Shown: positions 40,649 through 50,005 of the stretch, piece by piece
Layout of the letters: each line of letters opens with the position of its first letter
Numbering within the stretch: the first letter of the stretch is position 1
NCBI GenBank assembly: GCA_023150375.1
Contig: JAKLLA010000004.1
Span: forward strand, 62,001 to 126,000
Source of the DNA: Burkholderiaceae bacterium
Lineage (GTDB): Bacteria > Pseudomonadota > Gammaproteobacteria > Burkholderiales > Burkholderiaceae_C
Length of the DNA: 64,000 bases
Reading direction: 5' to 3'
The notes under the pieces: generated by a model
The model's input: only the letters and a program-made list of their open reading frames with translations
Told to the model about the DNA's origin: nothing
The model's database searches: none
Program-made: the position numbers and the translations under genes

Positions 40649-41245
40649 ATGAAGAAGCTCAGTCTCACCCTGCTCGCCCTGGCCGCCGCTGCCGTCGCTC
40701 CCGCCGTCCAGGCGCAGGCCGCCGGTGATCTGGTCGCACGTGCCCGCCTGGTCTACCTCGACCCGGCCAACAAGGACGACATCGCCGGTCTGGACGTCAC
40801 GGTCAACAGCAAGGTCATCCCCGAGGTCGACTTCACCTACTACGTGACCCCGAACTTCGCCGCCGAGCTGATCCTGACCTATCCGCAGAAGCACAACGTC
40901 AAGGCCAACGGCACCAAGGTCGGCACGCTCAAGCACCTGCCGCCGGTGCTGACCGCCCAGTACCACTTCACCGGCATGGGCGCCTTCAAGCCCTACCTGG
41001 GCGCCGGCATCAACTACACCCGCTTCATGAGCGTGGACCTGCCCACCGGCCTGGAAATCGAGAAGAACAGCTTCGGTCTGGCCCTGCAGGCCGGCATGGA
41101 CTTCGCGCTGGACAAGCAGCTGTCGCTGAACGTGGACATCAAGAAGGCGATGATCCGCACCGACCTGAGCGCCGGCGGTACGAACCTGGGCACGATCAAG
41201 GTCGATCCGCTGCTGGTCGGCGTGGGCGTCGGCTACAAGTTCTGA
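40649..41245 (+). CDS. ompW: OmpW family outer membrane protein
   Basis: A 198-residue eight-stranded barrel. The signal peptide MKKLSLTLLALAAAAVAPAVQA ends near residue 23; then GDLVARARLVYLDP, VIPEVDFTYYVTPNFAAELILTYPQKH and KHLPPVLTAQYHF follow the OmpW pattern, including the hydrophobic lateral exit region, and the last residue is Phe (VGVGYKF), the signal for BAM-mediated insertion. OmpW channels small hydrophobic molecules. Start 40649 has GGAG 8-10 bases upstream. It is single-gene, ended by a strong terminator. Confidence 0.94.
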   Translation: MKKLSLTLLALAAAAVAPAVQAQAAGDLVARARLVYLDPANKDDIAGLDVTVNSKVIPEVDFTYYVTPNFAAELILTYPQKHNVKANGTKVGTLKHLPPVLTAQYHFTGMGAFKPYLGAGINYTRFMSVDLPTGLEIEKNSFGLALQAGMDFALDKQLSLNVDIKKAMIRTDLSAGGTNLGTIKVDPLLVGVGVGYKF

Positions 41246-41367
41246 TGACCTGAGCCGCAGGCGGTTGCCGGGGCGATGCCGGGGGGCGTCGCCCGTCACG
41301 GACCGCATGCGGCAGAATCTCGAGGAGGGGGCCATCGGCGGCTCGAGGCTGCCGGTGCTGCACCAGG

Positions 41368-41408
41368 GCCGGCTGCGGCGACGGGGGTCGCTGCAGCCGG
41401 CATTTTTT
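41368..41408 (+). terminator. Intrinsic terminator downstream of ompW
   Basis: GCCGGCTGCGGCGAC (41368-41382) pairs with GTCGCTGCAGCCGGC (41387-41401) with a single G-T wobble and a four-G loop; ATTTTTTT follows. It stands 120 bases after ompW and 50 before the convergent 5-FTHF cyclo-ligase stop. Confidence 0.88.
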
Positions 41409-41454
41409 TGTCTGCCGTCGCCCCGGGCTGGCGGCGGTGCTGCCCGCCTGCTGC

Positions 41455-42051
41455 TCAGGCGTCACGCTGCCAGAACACCCCGTCCTCGGTGAGCATCGCG
41501 TCCAGCGGCACGTCGTGCGCCTCGGCTTCGAGCCAGGGGATGTAGCCGTGGCCGTAGCCGATGCCGGCGGTGTAGGGGCGCGGCCGCAGGGTCGCCAGGG
41601 TGCGGTCGTAGAAGCCGCCGCCGTAGCCCAGGCGCACCCCCTTCGGGCCGAAGCCCACGCAGGGCGCCAGCAGCAGCTCGGGGTGGAACTCCTCGGTGTC
41701 CTTGGGCTTGAGGATGCCGAAGGCGTCCTCCTCCATCGGGCAGCCCGGGTACCAGACATGAAAGCGCAGCTGCTTGGTCTGACGGTCCATCACCGGCAGG
41801 CCGATGCGGCGCTGCGCTTGGGCCTCGCTCCAGCGGTACAGGGCGGGCAGGGCGTCGAATTCGCCCTTGATGGCCCAGAAGGCGCCGATGGTCCGCTCCG
41901 GCCGGCTCAGCAGCCACACCCGCAGCACCTCCTGCAGGTGCACGCTGCGCTGGTGGCGGTCGCTCATGGCCAGGCGTTCGGCCTGCAGCTGGCGGCGCAG
42001 CGTGAGCTTGTCGCGGGGGGGCTCGGGCAGCTTGAATCCAGGGATCGTCAT
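41455..42051 (-). CDS. 5-formyltetrahydrofolate cyclo-ligase
   Basis: A 198-residue enzyme that turns 5-formyl-THF into 5,10-methenyl-THF with ATP. The family signature is GFGPKGVRLGYGGGFYDRTL near residue 135, and the N-terminal KLTLRRQLQAERLAM plus GEFDALPALYRWSEAQ are typical. In gammaproteobacteria this gene follows 6S RNA; I could not identify 6S RNA in the short upstream spacer here. Start 42051 (MTIPGFKLPEPPRDKL) is the first good ATG. Confidence 0.92.
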   Translation of the reverse strand: MTIPGFKLPEPPRDKLTLRRQLQAERLAMSDRHQRSVHLQEVLRVWLLSRPERTIGAFWAIKGEFDALPALYRWSEAQAQRRIGLPVMDRQTKQLRFHVWYPGCPMEEDAFGILKPKDTEEFHPELLLAPCVGFGPKGVRLGYGGGFYDRTLATLRPRPYTAGIGYGHGYIPWLEAEAHDVPLDAMLTEDGVFWQRDA

Positions 42052-42184
42052 GGCGGCGGGGCGGACAGACCGGGTGCCGGCGATTGTGCGGGCACGGCCG
42101 GGCCAGGGCAAATCCAGCCGGGCCTGTCGGCCGCGCCGGCCGCCGGCCTGTCGGCGTGGGCCCACAGACGGTGTGCAGGCCATG

Positions 42185-42217
42185 AAAAAGCGGGCGATGC
42201 CCCAGGGGCATCGCCCG
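42185..42217 (-). terminator. Intrinsic terminator for the small membrane-protein gene
   Basis: CGGGCGATGCCC (42191-42202) and GGGCATCGCCCG (42206-42217) form a 12-bp stem around a three-base loop. On the minus strand it is followed by CTTTTT, so it terminates leftward transcription from the gene starting at 42571. Confidence 0.85.
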
Positions 42218-42286
42218 TCACGAAGGCGGCACGGTGCCGGCCTATCGATCGACTCATCACTGAAGCGGGACCGGTTCCCGCCTGCG

Positions 42287-42571
42287 TCAGATCCGGCGCG
42301 CGGAGGCGGGTTCCACCGGCTCGGCGGCGGCACTGCGCGCGCTGCGACGACCGGTGATCACGACGGGTTCGAGCACGGTCACCGTGACCGTGGCAGCCTC
42401 GGTGGATGCTGTGGCGCCGCTCGCGCGGGGCGTCGTGTCGGCCGGAGCCTGCAGCAGCGCCAGGGGCAACACCAGCAGCCCGGCGGCCATCGCCAGCAGC
42501 GTGGCCGCGAAGACGCGGTCGTTGCGACGGTCAGGGGTCTGGAAGGTCGGGCTGCGCAGGTCGGTGGTCAT
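42287..42571 (-). CDS. Small single-span membrane protein, unknown
   Basis: A 94-residue protein, unrecognised. A polar N terminus (MTTDLRSPTFQTPDRRNDRV) precedes one hydrophobic helix (about 21-42, FAATLLAMAAGLLVLPLALL), then a Thr/Val-rich segment EAATVTVTVLEPVVITGRR and a charged end. The start at 42571 follows CCAGGAG, and a strong terminator follows 70 bases after the stop, supporting a real gene. TVLEPVVITGRR recalls the start of TonB-box-like sequences but no barrel follows. Confidence 0.65.
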   Translation of the reverse strand: MTTDLRSPTFQTPDRRNDRVFAATLLAMAAGLLVLPLALLQAPADTTPRASGATASTEAATVTVTVLEPVVITGRRSARSAAAEPVEPASARRI

Positions 42572-42838
42572 GAGGGGCTCCTGGGAGTTCGCGGTGGCGG
42601 TGTCGATGGAGGGCACTGTAGGCAGGCCCTGCCGATGCGCCCAGCCGTCTGCGACGAACGCCGCGCCGCGGCGCATGAACTGCATGCAGCGCCGATGAAT
42701 GCACGGGCAGGATCCCGGCCCGATCCGGTCCGACCCGGACAGTCGCCCGCAACTGCGCTACAACCGGGTCCTGTACACGCCGCCGACGCGGTCGGGATGA
42801 GCCCGGCCGCTGCCGCCGGCTCTGGATCCGCACCGCGA

Positions 42839-44917
42839 ATGAACCGATCGATCCCGCTGCTGCGCAAGGGGAGCGCAGCCTTTGTCCTGCTGGCCCTGGC
42901 CGCCCTGCCGGCCTGGAGCCAGCCGGCGCCTGCCGAGCCCGCACCTTCCGGGGCTGCCGCCGCCGCGCCCGTGCTGTCGGAGCTCGACGCCCGCGTCGTC
43001 GACGCCCAGGACGCCTGGCGCAAGCGCGACCGGCCGCGCCTGGTCGCGCAGCGCGATGCCCTGGTCGCCGCGCGGCACCCCTTGGCCGGCTGGGCCGACT
43101 ACTGGGCCCTCAATGCGCGGCTGAACGAGGCCACGCAGGAGGAGCTGAACGCCTTCTGGGCCCGCTGGCCGGGCAGCTACGTGGAGGACCGGCTGCGCAA
43201 CGACTGGCTGCTCGAGCTGGGCAGGCGGCGCGACTGGCGCAACTTCGCCGCCGAGTACCCGCGCTTTCGCATGAACGACGACCGCGAGGTCGGCTGCTAC
43301 CACCTGCTGCTGCGGCACCAGGCCGGCGAGGAGGTGCGCGAGGCGGCCCTGCGCCACTGGCAGGCCCAGCGCGAGGCCGACGACGGCTGCGCGCTGCTGG
43401 CCGCCTCGCTGCTGGCGGCCGGTCGGTTCACGCCGGCCGAGGTCTGGCAGCGTGCCCGCCAGAGCGCCGAAGCCGGCCGGCCGCGCCCGCTGCGCCAGGC
43501 CGTCGCGCTGCTGCCCGATGCGCCCGCCGATCGCAGCGTCACCGAGGCCTACGAGCAGCCGCAGCGTTTCCTGACCCGTGCTGCGGCCGCGGCGGGCCGC
43601 CCGCCCGCCGAGCTGGTCCTGATCGCGCTGGTGCGCCTGGCCGCCGGTGATCCCGCGGCGGCCGCGCAGGCGCTGCAGACCCAGTGGCAGGCCCAGCTGC
43701 CGGGCGAGGCGCAGGCCTGGGCCTGGGCGGCGCTGGCCAAGCAGGCGGCCTGGAAGCTGCTGCCCGAGGCCGATGCCTGGTTCCAGCAGGCCGCGGCGCT
43801 GTCCGCACCCGGGCAGCCGGGGCGGGCGATGACCTGGAGCGACGACACCCTGGCCTGGCGGGCCCGCGCTGCATTGCGCGCGCCCGATGCGCAGCGCTGG
43901 CAGCGCGTGCTGGACGCGATCCAGGCCATGGGCGCGGTGCCGCAGGCCGATCCGACCTGGGTGTACTGGAAGGCGCGTGCCCTGCAGGCCCTGGCCGGCG
44001 ACGGCCCGCAGGGCGATGCCCGGCGCGTCGCGGCGCAGGTGCTGTTCGAGCGCATCGCCGGGCAGTACCACTTCTACGGCAAGCTCGCCGCCGAGGCGCT
44101 GGGCCGCACGCAGCCGCTGCCGTCGCGGCCGGCCGCGCTCACCCCGGCCGAACGTCGCGCGGTCGACGAGCACCCCGGCCTGGGCCGTGCACTGGCGCTG
44201 ATCGCCCTGGGTCTGCGCAGCGAGGGCGTGCGGGAGTGGAACTACAGCCTGCGCGATCTGAACGAGCGCGAACTGCTGGCCGCCGCGCAGAGCGCCTGCG
44301 ACCGCGAGATCTGGGACCGCTGCATCCATACCAGCGAGCGCACCCGCCTCGAGGTGGACATGGCGCAGCGCTTCCCGATGCCCATGCGTGCGTCGGTGCA
44401 GGCCGCGGCGGCGCAGGCCGGGCTCGATCCGGCCTACGTCTACGGCCTGATCCGGCAGGAGTCGCGCTTCGTCGCCGATGCCCGCTCCGGCGCAGGGGCC
44501 TCCGGCCTGATGCAGGTGATGCCGGCCACCGCGCGCTGGACCGCGCGCCGCCTGGGGGTGCCCTTCACGCAGGAGATGATCACCGACCGCGACACCAACC
44601 TGCGCATCGGCACCGCCTACCTGAAGTTCGTGCTGGACGACTTCGGCGGCTCGCCGGCGCTGGCCTCGGCGGCCTACAACGCCGGGCCGAACCGGCCGCG
44701 CCGCTGGCGCGAGGGGCCGGTGCTCGAGGTGGCGGCCTGGGCCGAGAACATTCCCTTCAACGAGACGCGCGACTACGTCAAGAAGGTGCTCTCCAACGCC
44801 AGCTACTACAGCGCGCTGATGAAGGGTGAGTCGGCGGTGCAGCTCGGCGCCTGGCTGGGACCGCCGGTGGGGCCCCGCCCGCCCGAGGCCACCCCGGAAA
44901 ACCGCGAGCTGCCGTGA
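42839..44917 (+). CDS. slt: Soluble lytic murein transglycosylase
   Basis: A 692-residue periplasmic muramidase. A signal peptide (residues 1-28, MNRSIPLLRKGSAAFVLLAL, cleavage after AWS) is followed by a long helical superhelix (45-500) and the catalytic lysozyme-like domain. There GLIRQESRFVADARSGAGASGLMQVMPAT holds the catalytic Glu and the ES/GLMQ motifs, and AAYNAGPNRPRRW the third. It cleaves glycan strands to 1,6-anhydro ends. An upstream in-frame ATG at 42797 would spoil the signal peptide. It overlaps or abuts cca. Confidence 0.94.
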   Translation: MNRSIPLLRKGSAAFVLLALAALPAWSQPAPAEPAPSGAAAAAPVLSELDARVVDAQDAWRKRDRPRLVAQRDALVAARHPLAGWADYWALNARLNEATQEELNAFWARWPGSYVEDRLRNDWLLELGRRRDWRNFAAEYPRFRMNDDREVGCYHLLLRHQAGEEVREAALRHWQAQREADDGCALLAASLLAAGRFTPAEVWQRARQSAEAGRPRPLRQAVALLPDAPADRSVTEAYEQPQRFLTRAAAAAGRPPAELVLIALVRLAAGDPAAAAQALQTQWQAQLPGEAQAWAWAALAKQAAWKLLPEADAWFQQAAALSAPGQPGRAMTWSDDTLAWRARAALRAPDAQRWQRVLDAIQAMGAVPQADPTWVYWKARALQALAGDGPQGDARRVAAQVLFERIAGQYHFYGKLAAEALGRTQPLPSRPAALTPAERRAVDEHPGLGRALALIALGLRSEGVREWNYSLRDLNERELLAAAQSACDREIWDRCIHTSERTRLEVDMAQRFPMPMRASVQAAAAQAGLDPAYVYGLIRQESRFVADARSGAGASGLMQVMPATARWTARRLGVPFTQEMITDRDTNLRIGTAYLKFVLDDFGGSPALASAAYNAGPNRPRRWREGPVLEVAAWAENIPFNETRDYVKKVLSNASYYSALMKGESAVQLGAWLGPPVGPRPPEATPENRELP

Positions 44918-44937
44918 GCCTGCCGCCGAACGAGACG

Positions 44938-46197
44938 ATGAGCGAGATGCAGATCTACCTGGTCGGCGGCGCGGTGCGCGACGAACTGCTCGGCCGCCCG
45001 GCCGGCGACCGCGACTGGGTGGTGGTGGGCGCCACGCCCGAGGCGATGGCCGCGGCCGGCTACCTGCCGGTGGGGCGGGACTTCCCGGTCTTCCTGCACC
45101 CGGCCACGCACGAGGAGTACGCGCTGGCGCGCACCGAACGCAAGACCGCGCGCGGCTACCACGGCTTCGTGTTCCAGACCGGCGCGGGCGTGACCCTGGA
45201 GGACGACCTGGCGCGCCGCGACCTGACCATCAACGCGATGGCCCGCGATGCCGAGGGCCGCCTGGTCGACCCCTGGGGTGGCGCGCGCGACCTGGCCGAG
45301 CGTCGCCTGCGCCACGTCGGCCCGGCCTTCGCCGAGGACCCGGTGCGCATCCTGCGGCTGGCCCGCTTCGCGGCACGCTGGCCGGACTTCCACGTCGCGC
45401 ACGAGACGCTGGCGCTGTGCCGCCACATGGTCGCGATGGGCGAGGTCGACGCCCTGGTGCCCGAGCGCGTCTGGCAGGAGCTGTCGCGCGGGCTGCTGGA
45501 GCCGCGCCCGTCGCGCATGATCGAGGTGCTGCGCGACTGCGGCGCGCTGGCGCGCCTGCTGCCGGAGGTGGAGGCCCTGTTCGGCGTGCCGCAGCGCGCC
45601 GACTACCACCCCGAGGTGGACAGCGGCGTGCACACCCTGATGGTCATCGACATGGCCGCGCGGCTGCAGACCGCGCTGCCGGTGCGCTGGGCCGCGCTGG
45701 TGCACGACCTGGGCAAGGCCACCACGCCGCCGCAGGTGCTGCCGCGCCACATCGGCCACGAGCAGCGCAGCCTGGACCTGCTGGGGCCGCTGTCGCAGCG
45801 CCTGCGCGTGCCGGTGGACTGCCAGGGCCTGGCCGAGCTGGTGGCGCGCGAGCACGGCCATGTGCACCGCTGCGAGGGCATCGGCGCGGCCGCGCTGGTG
45901 CGCCTGCTCGACCGCTGCGACGCCTGGCGCCGCCCCGAGCGCTTCGAGCAGATGCTGCAGGCCTGCGAGTGCGACGCGCGCGGCCGCCTGGGCTTCTCCG
46001 AGCAGCCCTACCCGCAGGCCGACCGGCTGCGCGCCGCCTTCGCCGCCGCGCGGGCGGTGGACAGCGCCGCGGTGGCCCGCGCCGTCGTCGCGGCCGGCCA
46101 GAGTGGTCCGGCGGTGGGCCGGGCCCTGCATGCGGCGCGCTGCGACGCGGTGGCGGCCTGGCTGGAGGCCGCGACGGTGTCCCCCGCGTCCGGCTGA
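44938..46197 (+). CDS. cca: CCA-adding enzyme (tRNA nucleotidyltransferase) with HD domain
   Basis: A 419-residue enzyme, bacterial class II type as in E. coli. IYLVGGAVRDELLGRPAGDRDWVVVGAT carries the nucleotidyl-transferase G and DxD motifs, RRDLTINAMARD the template motif, and HPEVDSGVHTLMVIDMA with WAALVHDLGKATTPP the HD phosphohydrolase domain. It builds or repairs 3'-CCA ends. Possible starts are GTG 44914 (overlapping slt), ATG 44938 and ATG 44947; homologues begin near the last. I use 44938. It is coupled to slt. Confidence 0.94.
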   Translation: MSEMQIYLVGGAVRDELLGRPAGDRDWVVVGATPEAMAAAGYLPVGRDFPVFLHPATHEEYALARTERKTARGYHGFVFQTGAGVTLEDDLARRDLTINAMARDAEGRLVDPWGGARDLAERRLRHVGPAFAEDPVRILRLARFAARWPDFHVAHETLALCRHMVAMGEVDALVPERVWQELSRGLLEPRPSRMIEVLRDCGALARLLPEVEALFGVPQRADYHPEVDSGVHTLMVIDMAARLQTALPVRWAALVHDLGKATTPPQVLPRHIGHEQRSLDLLGPLSQRLRVPVDCQGLAELVAREHGHVHRCEGIGAAALVRLLDRCDAWRRPERFEQMLQACECDARGRLGFSEQPYPQADRLRAAFAAARAVDSAAVARAVVAAGQSGPAVGRALHAARCDAVAAWLEAATVSPASG

Positions 46198-46243
46198 AGC
46201 CGGTCCCGCCCCCGGGGACGTGGCGTCGCGTCCTCCCGGCCGT

Positions 46244-46435
46244 TCAGAGCCAGCGCGCGATCAGCGCGGCCAGCAGGCTCAGCAGCACCGCCGATCCGAA
46301 GGGGAAGTACCACTCCCGGCCGCGCACGCGCAGGGTGAAGTCGCCCGGCAGCCGGCCCAGGCCGATCTTCTCCAGCCAGCCGCGCAGGCCGTTGAACACC
46401 ACGAAGGCGGCCAGGGTGATCAGCAGCCAGCGCAT
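46244..46435 (-). CDS. DUF2905 small membrane protein
   Basis: A 63-residue protein with two membrane helices (MRWLLITLAAFVVFNGL and AVLLSLLAALIARWL) around the conserved GLGRLPGDFTLRVRGREWYFPFGSA, the hallmark of DUF2905. The function is unknown. It is convergent with cca and lies 31 bases downstream of the MidA-family gene on the same strand. Confidence 0.9.
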   Translation of the reverse strand: MRWLLITLAAFVVFNGLRGWLEKIGLGRLPGDFTLRVRGREWYFPFGSAVLLSLLAALIARWL

Positions 46436-46466
46436 GGGATCACGGCGACGCCGCCGCGCAGGGAGG

Positions 46467-47636
46467 TCATAGGGTGTGGGTGCGGTCGCCCTGGGCGAAG
46501 CCGATCGGCTCGAAGTCGGTGCCCGCCGCGCCCAGCGCCAGCACCTTGAACAGCTCGCCCATCTCGTGCTCGGTGACCAGCTTCAGGGCCATCGCGCGCT
46601 CGCGCAGGTCGGCCGCCTCGAGGTCGGCCAGCAGGCCGCAGTTGAACAGGAAGCGCGCCTGGCTGGTGTAGCCCAGCACCGCCATGCCGGCCTCCTGCGC
46701 GGCCAGCGCCATCGCGGTGAAGTCGACGTGGGCGGTGAGGTCCTTCAGGCCGACCTCCACCAGCGGATCGGCGTCGGCGCGGTGGCCGCGGTGGCACATC
46801 AGCGTGCCGCCGCTGCGCTGCGGGTGGTAGAACTCGTGCTCGGGAAAGCCGTAGTCGACGAAGAAGGCCGCGCCGCGCTTCAGCCGCGCGGCCAGCGTGC
46901 GGATGAAACCCGCGGCGATGCGCGGCAGCTCGGTCACCGTGCCGGGCACGAAAGGGCCCTCGACCGGCAGGCGCAGGCCGGTGGGGCGGTCGGCCCAGCC
47001 GAAGGCGCCGCCGGGCTGCAGCGTCACGCCGCGCTCGAACCACTGCGCGCCGTCCCAGTGCAGCAGCGCCACCGGCATGGCGTCGAGCACCTCGTTGCCG
47101 ACCACCACGCCCTCGACCGCCTCGGGCAGCTCGCTCACCCAGTGCACCCGGTCGGCCAGCGCCGGGACCCGTTCGGCCAGGGTGCGGGCTTGACGCGCGC
47201 GCAGGGTGCCCGACAGGTCGACGATGGTGTAGCGCTGCGGCGCGCAGCCCAGCGCGTCCAGCGTCTGCAGCAGCTGGGCCGCCAGGGCCCCGGTGCCGGC
47301 GCCGAACTCCCACACCTCGTGCACGGCGCAGGCCTGCAGGGCCTGCGCCACCTGGCGCGCCAGCGCGCGGCCGAACAGCGGCGAAAGCTCCGGCGCGGTG
47401 ACGAAGTCGCCCCCGCTGCCGTCGGCGCGCGGCATCTGGCCGAACTGCCGGTCGTCGCGGCAGTAGTAGCCCTGCCCGGGGGCGTAGAGGGCCAGCGCCA
47501 TGAAGCGCTCGAAGCCGATCCAGCCGCCCGCGGCCTCGATCTCCCCGCGGATGAGGCGGGTCAAGTCCGACGCCGCCGACGCGTCCGGGGGGCTGGCTAC
47601 ACTGGCGGATTGCCCGCGACGATCCTCGTTGTCCAC
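46467..47636 (-). CDS. SAM-dependent methyltransferase, MidA/NDUFAF7 family
   Basis: A 389-residue class I methyltransferase of the family that includes human NDUFAF7. IGFERFMALALYAPGQGYYCRDDRQFG is the conserved N-terminal segment, DFVTAPELSPLFGRALARQ another, and EFGAGTGALAAQLLQTL the SAM motif I. VVGNEVLDAMPV, FVDYGFPEHEFYHPQR and GLKDLTAHVDFTAM complete it. Bacterial role uncertain; the mitochondrial enzyme methylates an arginine of complex I. I start at GTG 47636 with GGCAG-type upstream. It is divergent from the SDR gene by only 78 bases. Confidence 0.87.
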   Translation of the reverse strand: MDNEDRRGQSASVASPPDASAASDLTRLIRGEIEAAGGWIGFERFMALALYAPGQGYYCRDDRQFGQMPRADGSGGDFVTAPELSPLFGRALARQVAQALQACAVHEVWEFGAGTGALAAQLLQTLDALGCAPQRYTIVDLSGTLRARQARTLAERVPALADRVHWVSELPEAVEGVVVGNEVLDAMPVALLHWDGAQWFERGVTLQPGGAFGWADRPTGLRLPVEGPFVPGTVTELPRIAAGFIRTLAARLKRGAAFFVDYGFPEHEFYHPQRSGGTLMCHRGHRADADPLVEVGLKDLTAHVDFTAMALAAQEAGMAVLGYTSQARFLFNCGLLADLEAADLRERAMALKLVTEHEMGELFKVLALGAAGTDFEPIGFAQGDRTHTL

Positions 47637-47714
47637 CTGCCGATTGTAGGGAGCCCCGCCTTGTCCCCCGCCGCCGCCCGCCCCGCCCCGGCCGAACCGG
47701 CCGAACCCGCGCCA

Positions 47715-48500
47715 ATGCCGCTGCGTCCCTGCACCCTGGTGACCGGTGCGGCGCGCCGCGTGGGCCGCGAGATCGCCCTCGAGCTGGCCCGCGCCGGCCA
47801 CGACATCGCGCTGCACTACCGCGGCGCCCAGGCCGAGGCCGAGGCCACCGCCGCCGAGCTGCGCGCGCTGGGCGGCGATGTGGAGCTGTTCCAGGCCGAC
47901 CTGGCCGACGAGGCCGCCTGCCGTGACCTGGTGCCGCGGGTGCTGGCCTGGTCGGGCCGGCTCGATGCGGTGGTCAACAACGCCTCGCTGTTCGAGCACG
48001 ACGACGCCGCCAGCTTCGGCCATGCGGCGATGGAGCGCCACTGGCGTGCCAACACCGCCCCGGCGGTGCTGCTGGCCCAGGCGCTGCATCGCCACCTGGA
48101 GGAATGGGGCAGCTCGGGCTGCGTGGTCAACCTGCTCGACCAGAAGCTGGCGCAGCTGAACCCGGACCACTTCTCGTACACCCTGTCGAAGGCCGCGCTG
48201 CAGGCGGCCACGCAGATGCTGGCGCTGGCGCTGGCGCCGCGCCTGCGCGTGGTCGGCGTGGCCCCGGGCGTGACCCTGCCCTCCGGCCCGATGACCGAGG
48301 CCGAGTTCGCCGCCGCGCACCGCCTCACGCCGCTGGGCCGCTCGTCCACGGCGCAGGACGTGGCGCGGGCGGTGCGCTTCGCCCTCGAGTCGCCGGCGCT
48401 GACCGGCAGCACGCTGTGGATCGACGGCGGCCAGCACCTGCTCGGCCAGCCGCGCGATGTCTTCTACCTCCTGCCCCGCGAGGCGGCGCCCGCGGCGTGA
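47715..48500 (+). CDS. SDR family oxidoreductase, pteridine reductase-like
   Basis: A 261-residue short-chain dehydrogenase. TGAARRVGREIALELARAG is the cofactor motif (TGxxRRxG, as in FolM/pteridine reductase), NNASLFEHDD the NNAS motif, and YTLSKAAL the catalytic YxxxK. C-terminal IDGGQHL is standard. It lies 28 bases before folB, and pteridine reductase is a natural companion, so dihydromonapterin or dihydrofolate reduction is plausible. The ATG at 47715 has no ribosome binding site; TTG at 47661, with GGGAG upstream, would add 18 Ala/Pro-rich residues and may be the true start. Confidence 0.85.
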   Translation: MPLRPCTLVTGAARRVGREIALELARAGHDIALHYRGAQAEAEATAAELRALGGDVELFQADLADEAACRDLVPRVLAWSGRLDAVVNNASLFEHDDAASFGHAAMERHWRANTAPAVLLAQALHRHLEEWGSSGCVVNLLDQKLAQLNPDHFSYTLSKAALQAATQMLALALAPRLRVVGVAPGVTLPSGPMTEAEFAAAHRLTPLGRSSTAQDVARAVRFALESPALTGSTLWIDGGQHLLGQPRDVFYLLPREAAPAA

Positions 48501-48528
48501 ACGCCGCCTCCCCGAAGGAACCTTCCCC

Positions 48529-48927
48529 ATGATCAGCCAGCTTGCCCATCCCTCGCTGATGGACTGCCGCCGCCTCTTCCTGCGCAACTACGAGGTCTGG
48601 ATCAACATCGGCGTGCACGACTTCGAGAAGCGCGGCGAGCAGCGCGTGCTGATCAACGTGGAGCTGTACGCGCCGCTGGCCGAGACCACGCCGCAGCACG
48701 ACCAGCTCGACGAGGTGGTCGACTACGACTTCATCCGTCGCAGCATCGCCGAGCGCGTCGCGCGTGGCCACATCCACCTGCAGGAGACGCTGTGCGACGA
48801 TGTGGCCGCGCAGATGCTGGCGCACCCCAAGGTGCGCGCGGTGCGCGTCTCCACCGAGAAGCCCGACGTCTACCCGGACTGCGAGAGCGTCGGGGTGGAA
48901 GTCTTCAAGATCAAGCCCGCCGCCTGA
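48529..48927 (+). CDS. folB: Dihydroneopterin aldolase
   Basis: A 132-residue folate enzyme converting 7,8-dihydroneopterin to 6-hydroxymethyl-dihydropterin. [34 protein letters not shown] is the family N-terminal half, split by a catalytic Glu near the end, and [18 protein letters not shown] plus [17 protein letters not shown] follow. The ATG at 48529 follows GAAGGAACC. It lies between the SDR gene and ttcA in one operon. Confidence 0.93.
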   Translation: MISQLAHPSLMDCRRLFLRNYEVWINIGVHDFEKRGEQRVLINVELYAPLAETTPQHDQLDEVVDYDFIRRSIAERVARGHIHLQETLCDDVAAQMLAHPKVRAVRVSTEKPDVYPDCESVGVEVFKIKPAA

Positions 48928-48938
48928 AGGTTGCCCAG

Positions 48939-49925
48939 ATGAATGCGATGAACGAGTCGGTTGCTCCCGTCGATGCGCAGTCCGGGCCGGCCCCGGACGC
49001 GGCGGCCGCCCGCCGGGCCGCCCACGAGATCAACAAGCTCAGCAAGCGGCTGCACCGCCAGGTGGGCGAGGCGATCACCGACTTCAACATGATCGAGGAG
49101 GGCGACCGCGTCATGGTCTGCCTCTCCGGCGGCAAGGACAGCTACGGCCTGCTCGACATCCTGCTGGGCCTGCAGCAGCGCGCACCGATCCGCTTCTCGA
49201 TCGTGGCGGTGAACCTGGACCAGAAGCAGCCGGGCTTCCCGGCGCACATCCTGCCGGAGTACCTGCGAAGCCGCGGTGTCGAGTTCCACATCGAGAACCA
49301 GGACACCTACAGCATCGTCAAGCGTCTGATCCCCGAGGGCAACACCATGTGCAGCCTGTGCTCGCGGCTGCGCCGGGGCATCCTGTACCGCGTGGCCGGC
49401 GAGCTCGGCGCCACCAAGATCGCGCTGGGCCATCACCGCGACGACTTCCTCGGCACCATCTTCCTGAACATGTTCTTCGGCGGCAAGCTCAAGGGCATGC
49501 CGCCCAAGCTGGTCAGCGACGACGGCCGCCACACCGTGATCCGCCCGCTGGCCTACGTGGCCGAGAAGGACCTGGAGCGCTGGGCCGCGCACCGCCAGTT
49601 CCCGATCATTCCCTGCAGCCTCTGCGGCAGCCAGGAGAACCTGCAGCGCGTGCAGATGAAGCAGATGCTGCGCGAATGGGACCAGAAGCACCCCGGGCGC
49701 ATCGACAACCTGCACCGCGCCTTCGCCCACGTGGTGCCCTCGCACCTGATGGACCGGAACCTCTACCCCTTCACGACGATCCGACCCACCGGCGTGGCCG
49801 ATCCGGCGGGGGACCACGCCTTCGACGAGGACGACGACGAGAGCTGTGCCTCGCCCGCCGGCGTCGCGGCGGGCGAGTCCGCCGTGCCGGCCGAAGCCCC
49901 CATCGCCTTCATGACGCGGCGCTGA
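48939..49925 (+). CDS. ttcA: tRNA 2-thiocytidine biosynthesis protein TtcA
   Basis: A 328-residue PP-loop ATPase that thiolates C32 of some tRNAs. The PP-loop is [11 protein letters not shown] at about residues 64-74; the cysteine pairs [10 protein letters not shown] and [12 protein letters not shown] coordinate the Fe-S cluster, and [21 protein letters not shown] is typical. The C-terminal 45 residues are acidic and variable. It starts 12 bases after folB at ATG 48939; an internal Met at 48948 is possible. Confidence 0.95.
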   Translation: MNAMNESVAPVDAQSGPAPDAAAARRAAHEINKLSKRLHRQVGEAITDFNMIEEGDRVMVCLSGGKDSYGLLDILLGLQQRAPIRFSIVAVNLDQKQPGFPAHILPEYLRSRGVEFHIENQDTYSIVKRLIPEGNTMCSLCSRLRRGILYRVAGELGATKIALGHHRDDFLGTIFLNMFFGGKLKGMPPKLVSDDGRHTVIRPLAYVAEKDLERWAAHRQFPIIPCSLCGSQENLQRVQMKQMLREWDQKHPGRIDNLHRAFAHVVPSHLMDRNLYPFTTIRPTGVADPAGDHAFDEDDDESCASPAGVAAGESAVPAEAPIAFMTRR

Positions 49926-50005
49926 GGGCGGGGCGGCCCGAGCCGCCCGCCTGCCGACGCAGCGCCATCCCGCCTGCCTGCCAGGCCGACCACCGAGGAG
50001 TTGCC

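Noticed and set aside
42052-42286. Searched for 6S RNA next to the 5-FTHF cyclo-ligase gene
   Set aside because: The spacer holds a rho-independent terminator for the leftward small gene but no long interrupted hairpin with a central bubble as 6S RNA requires.
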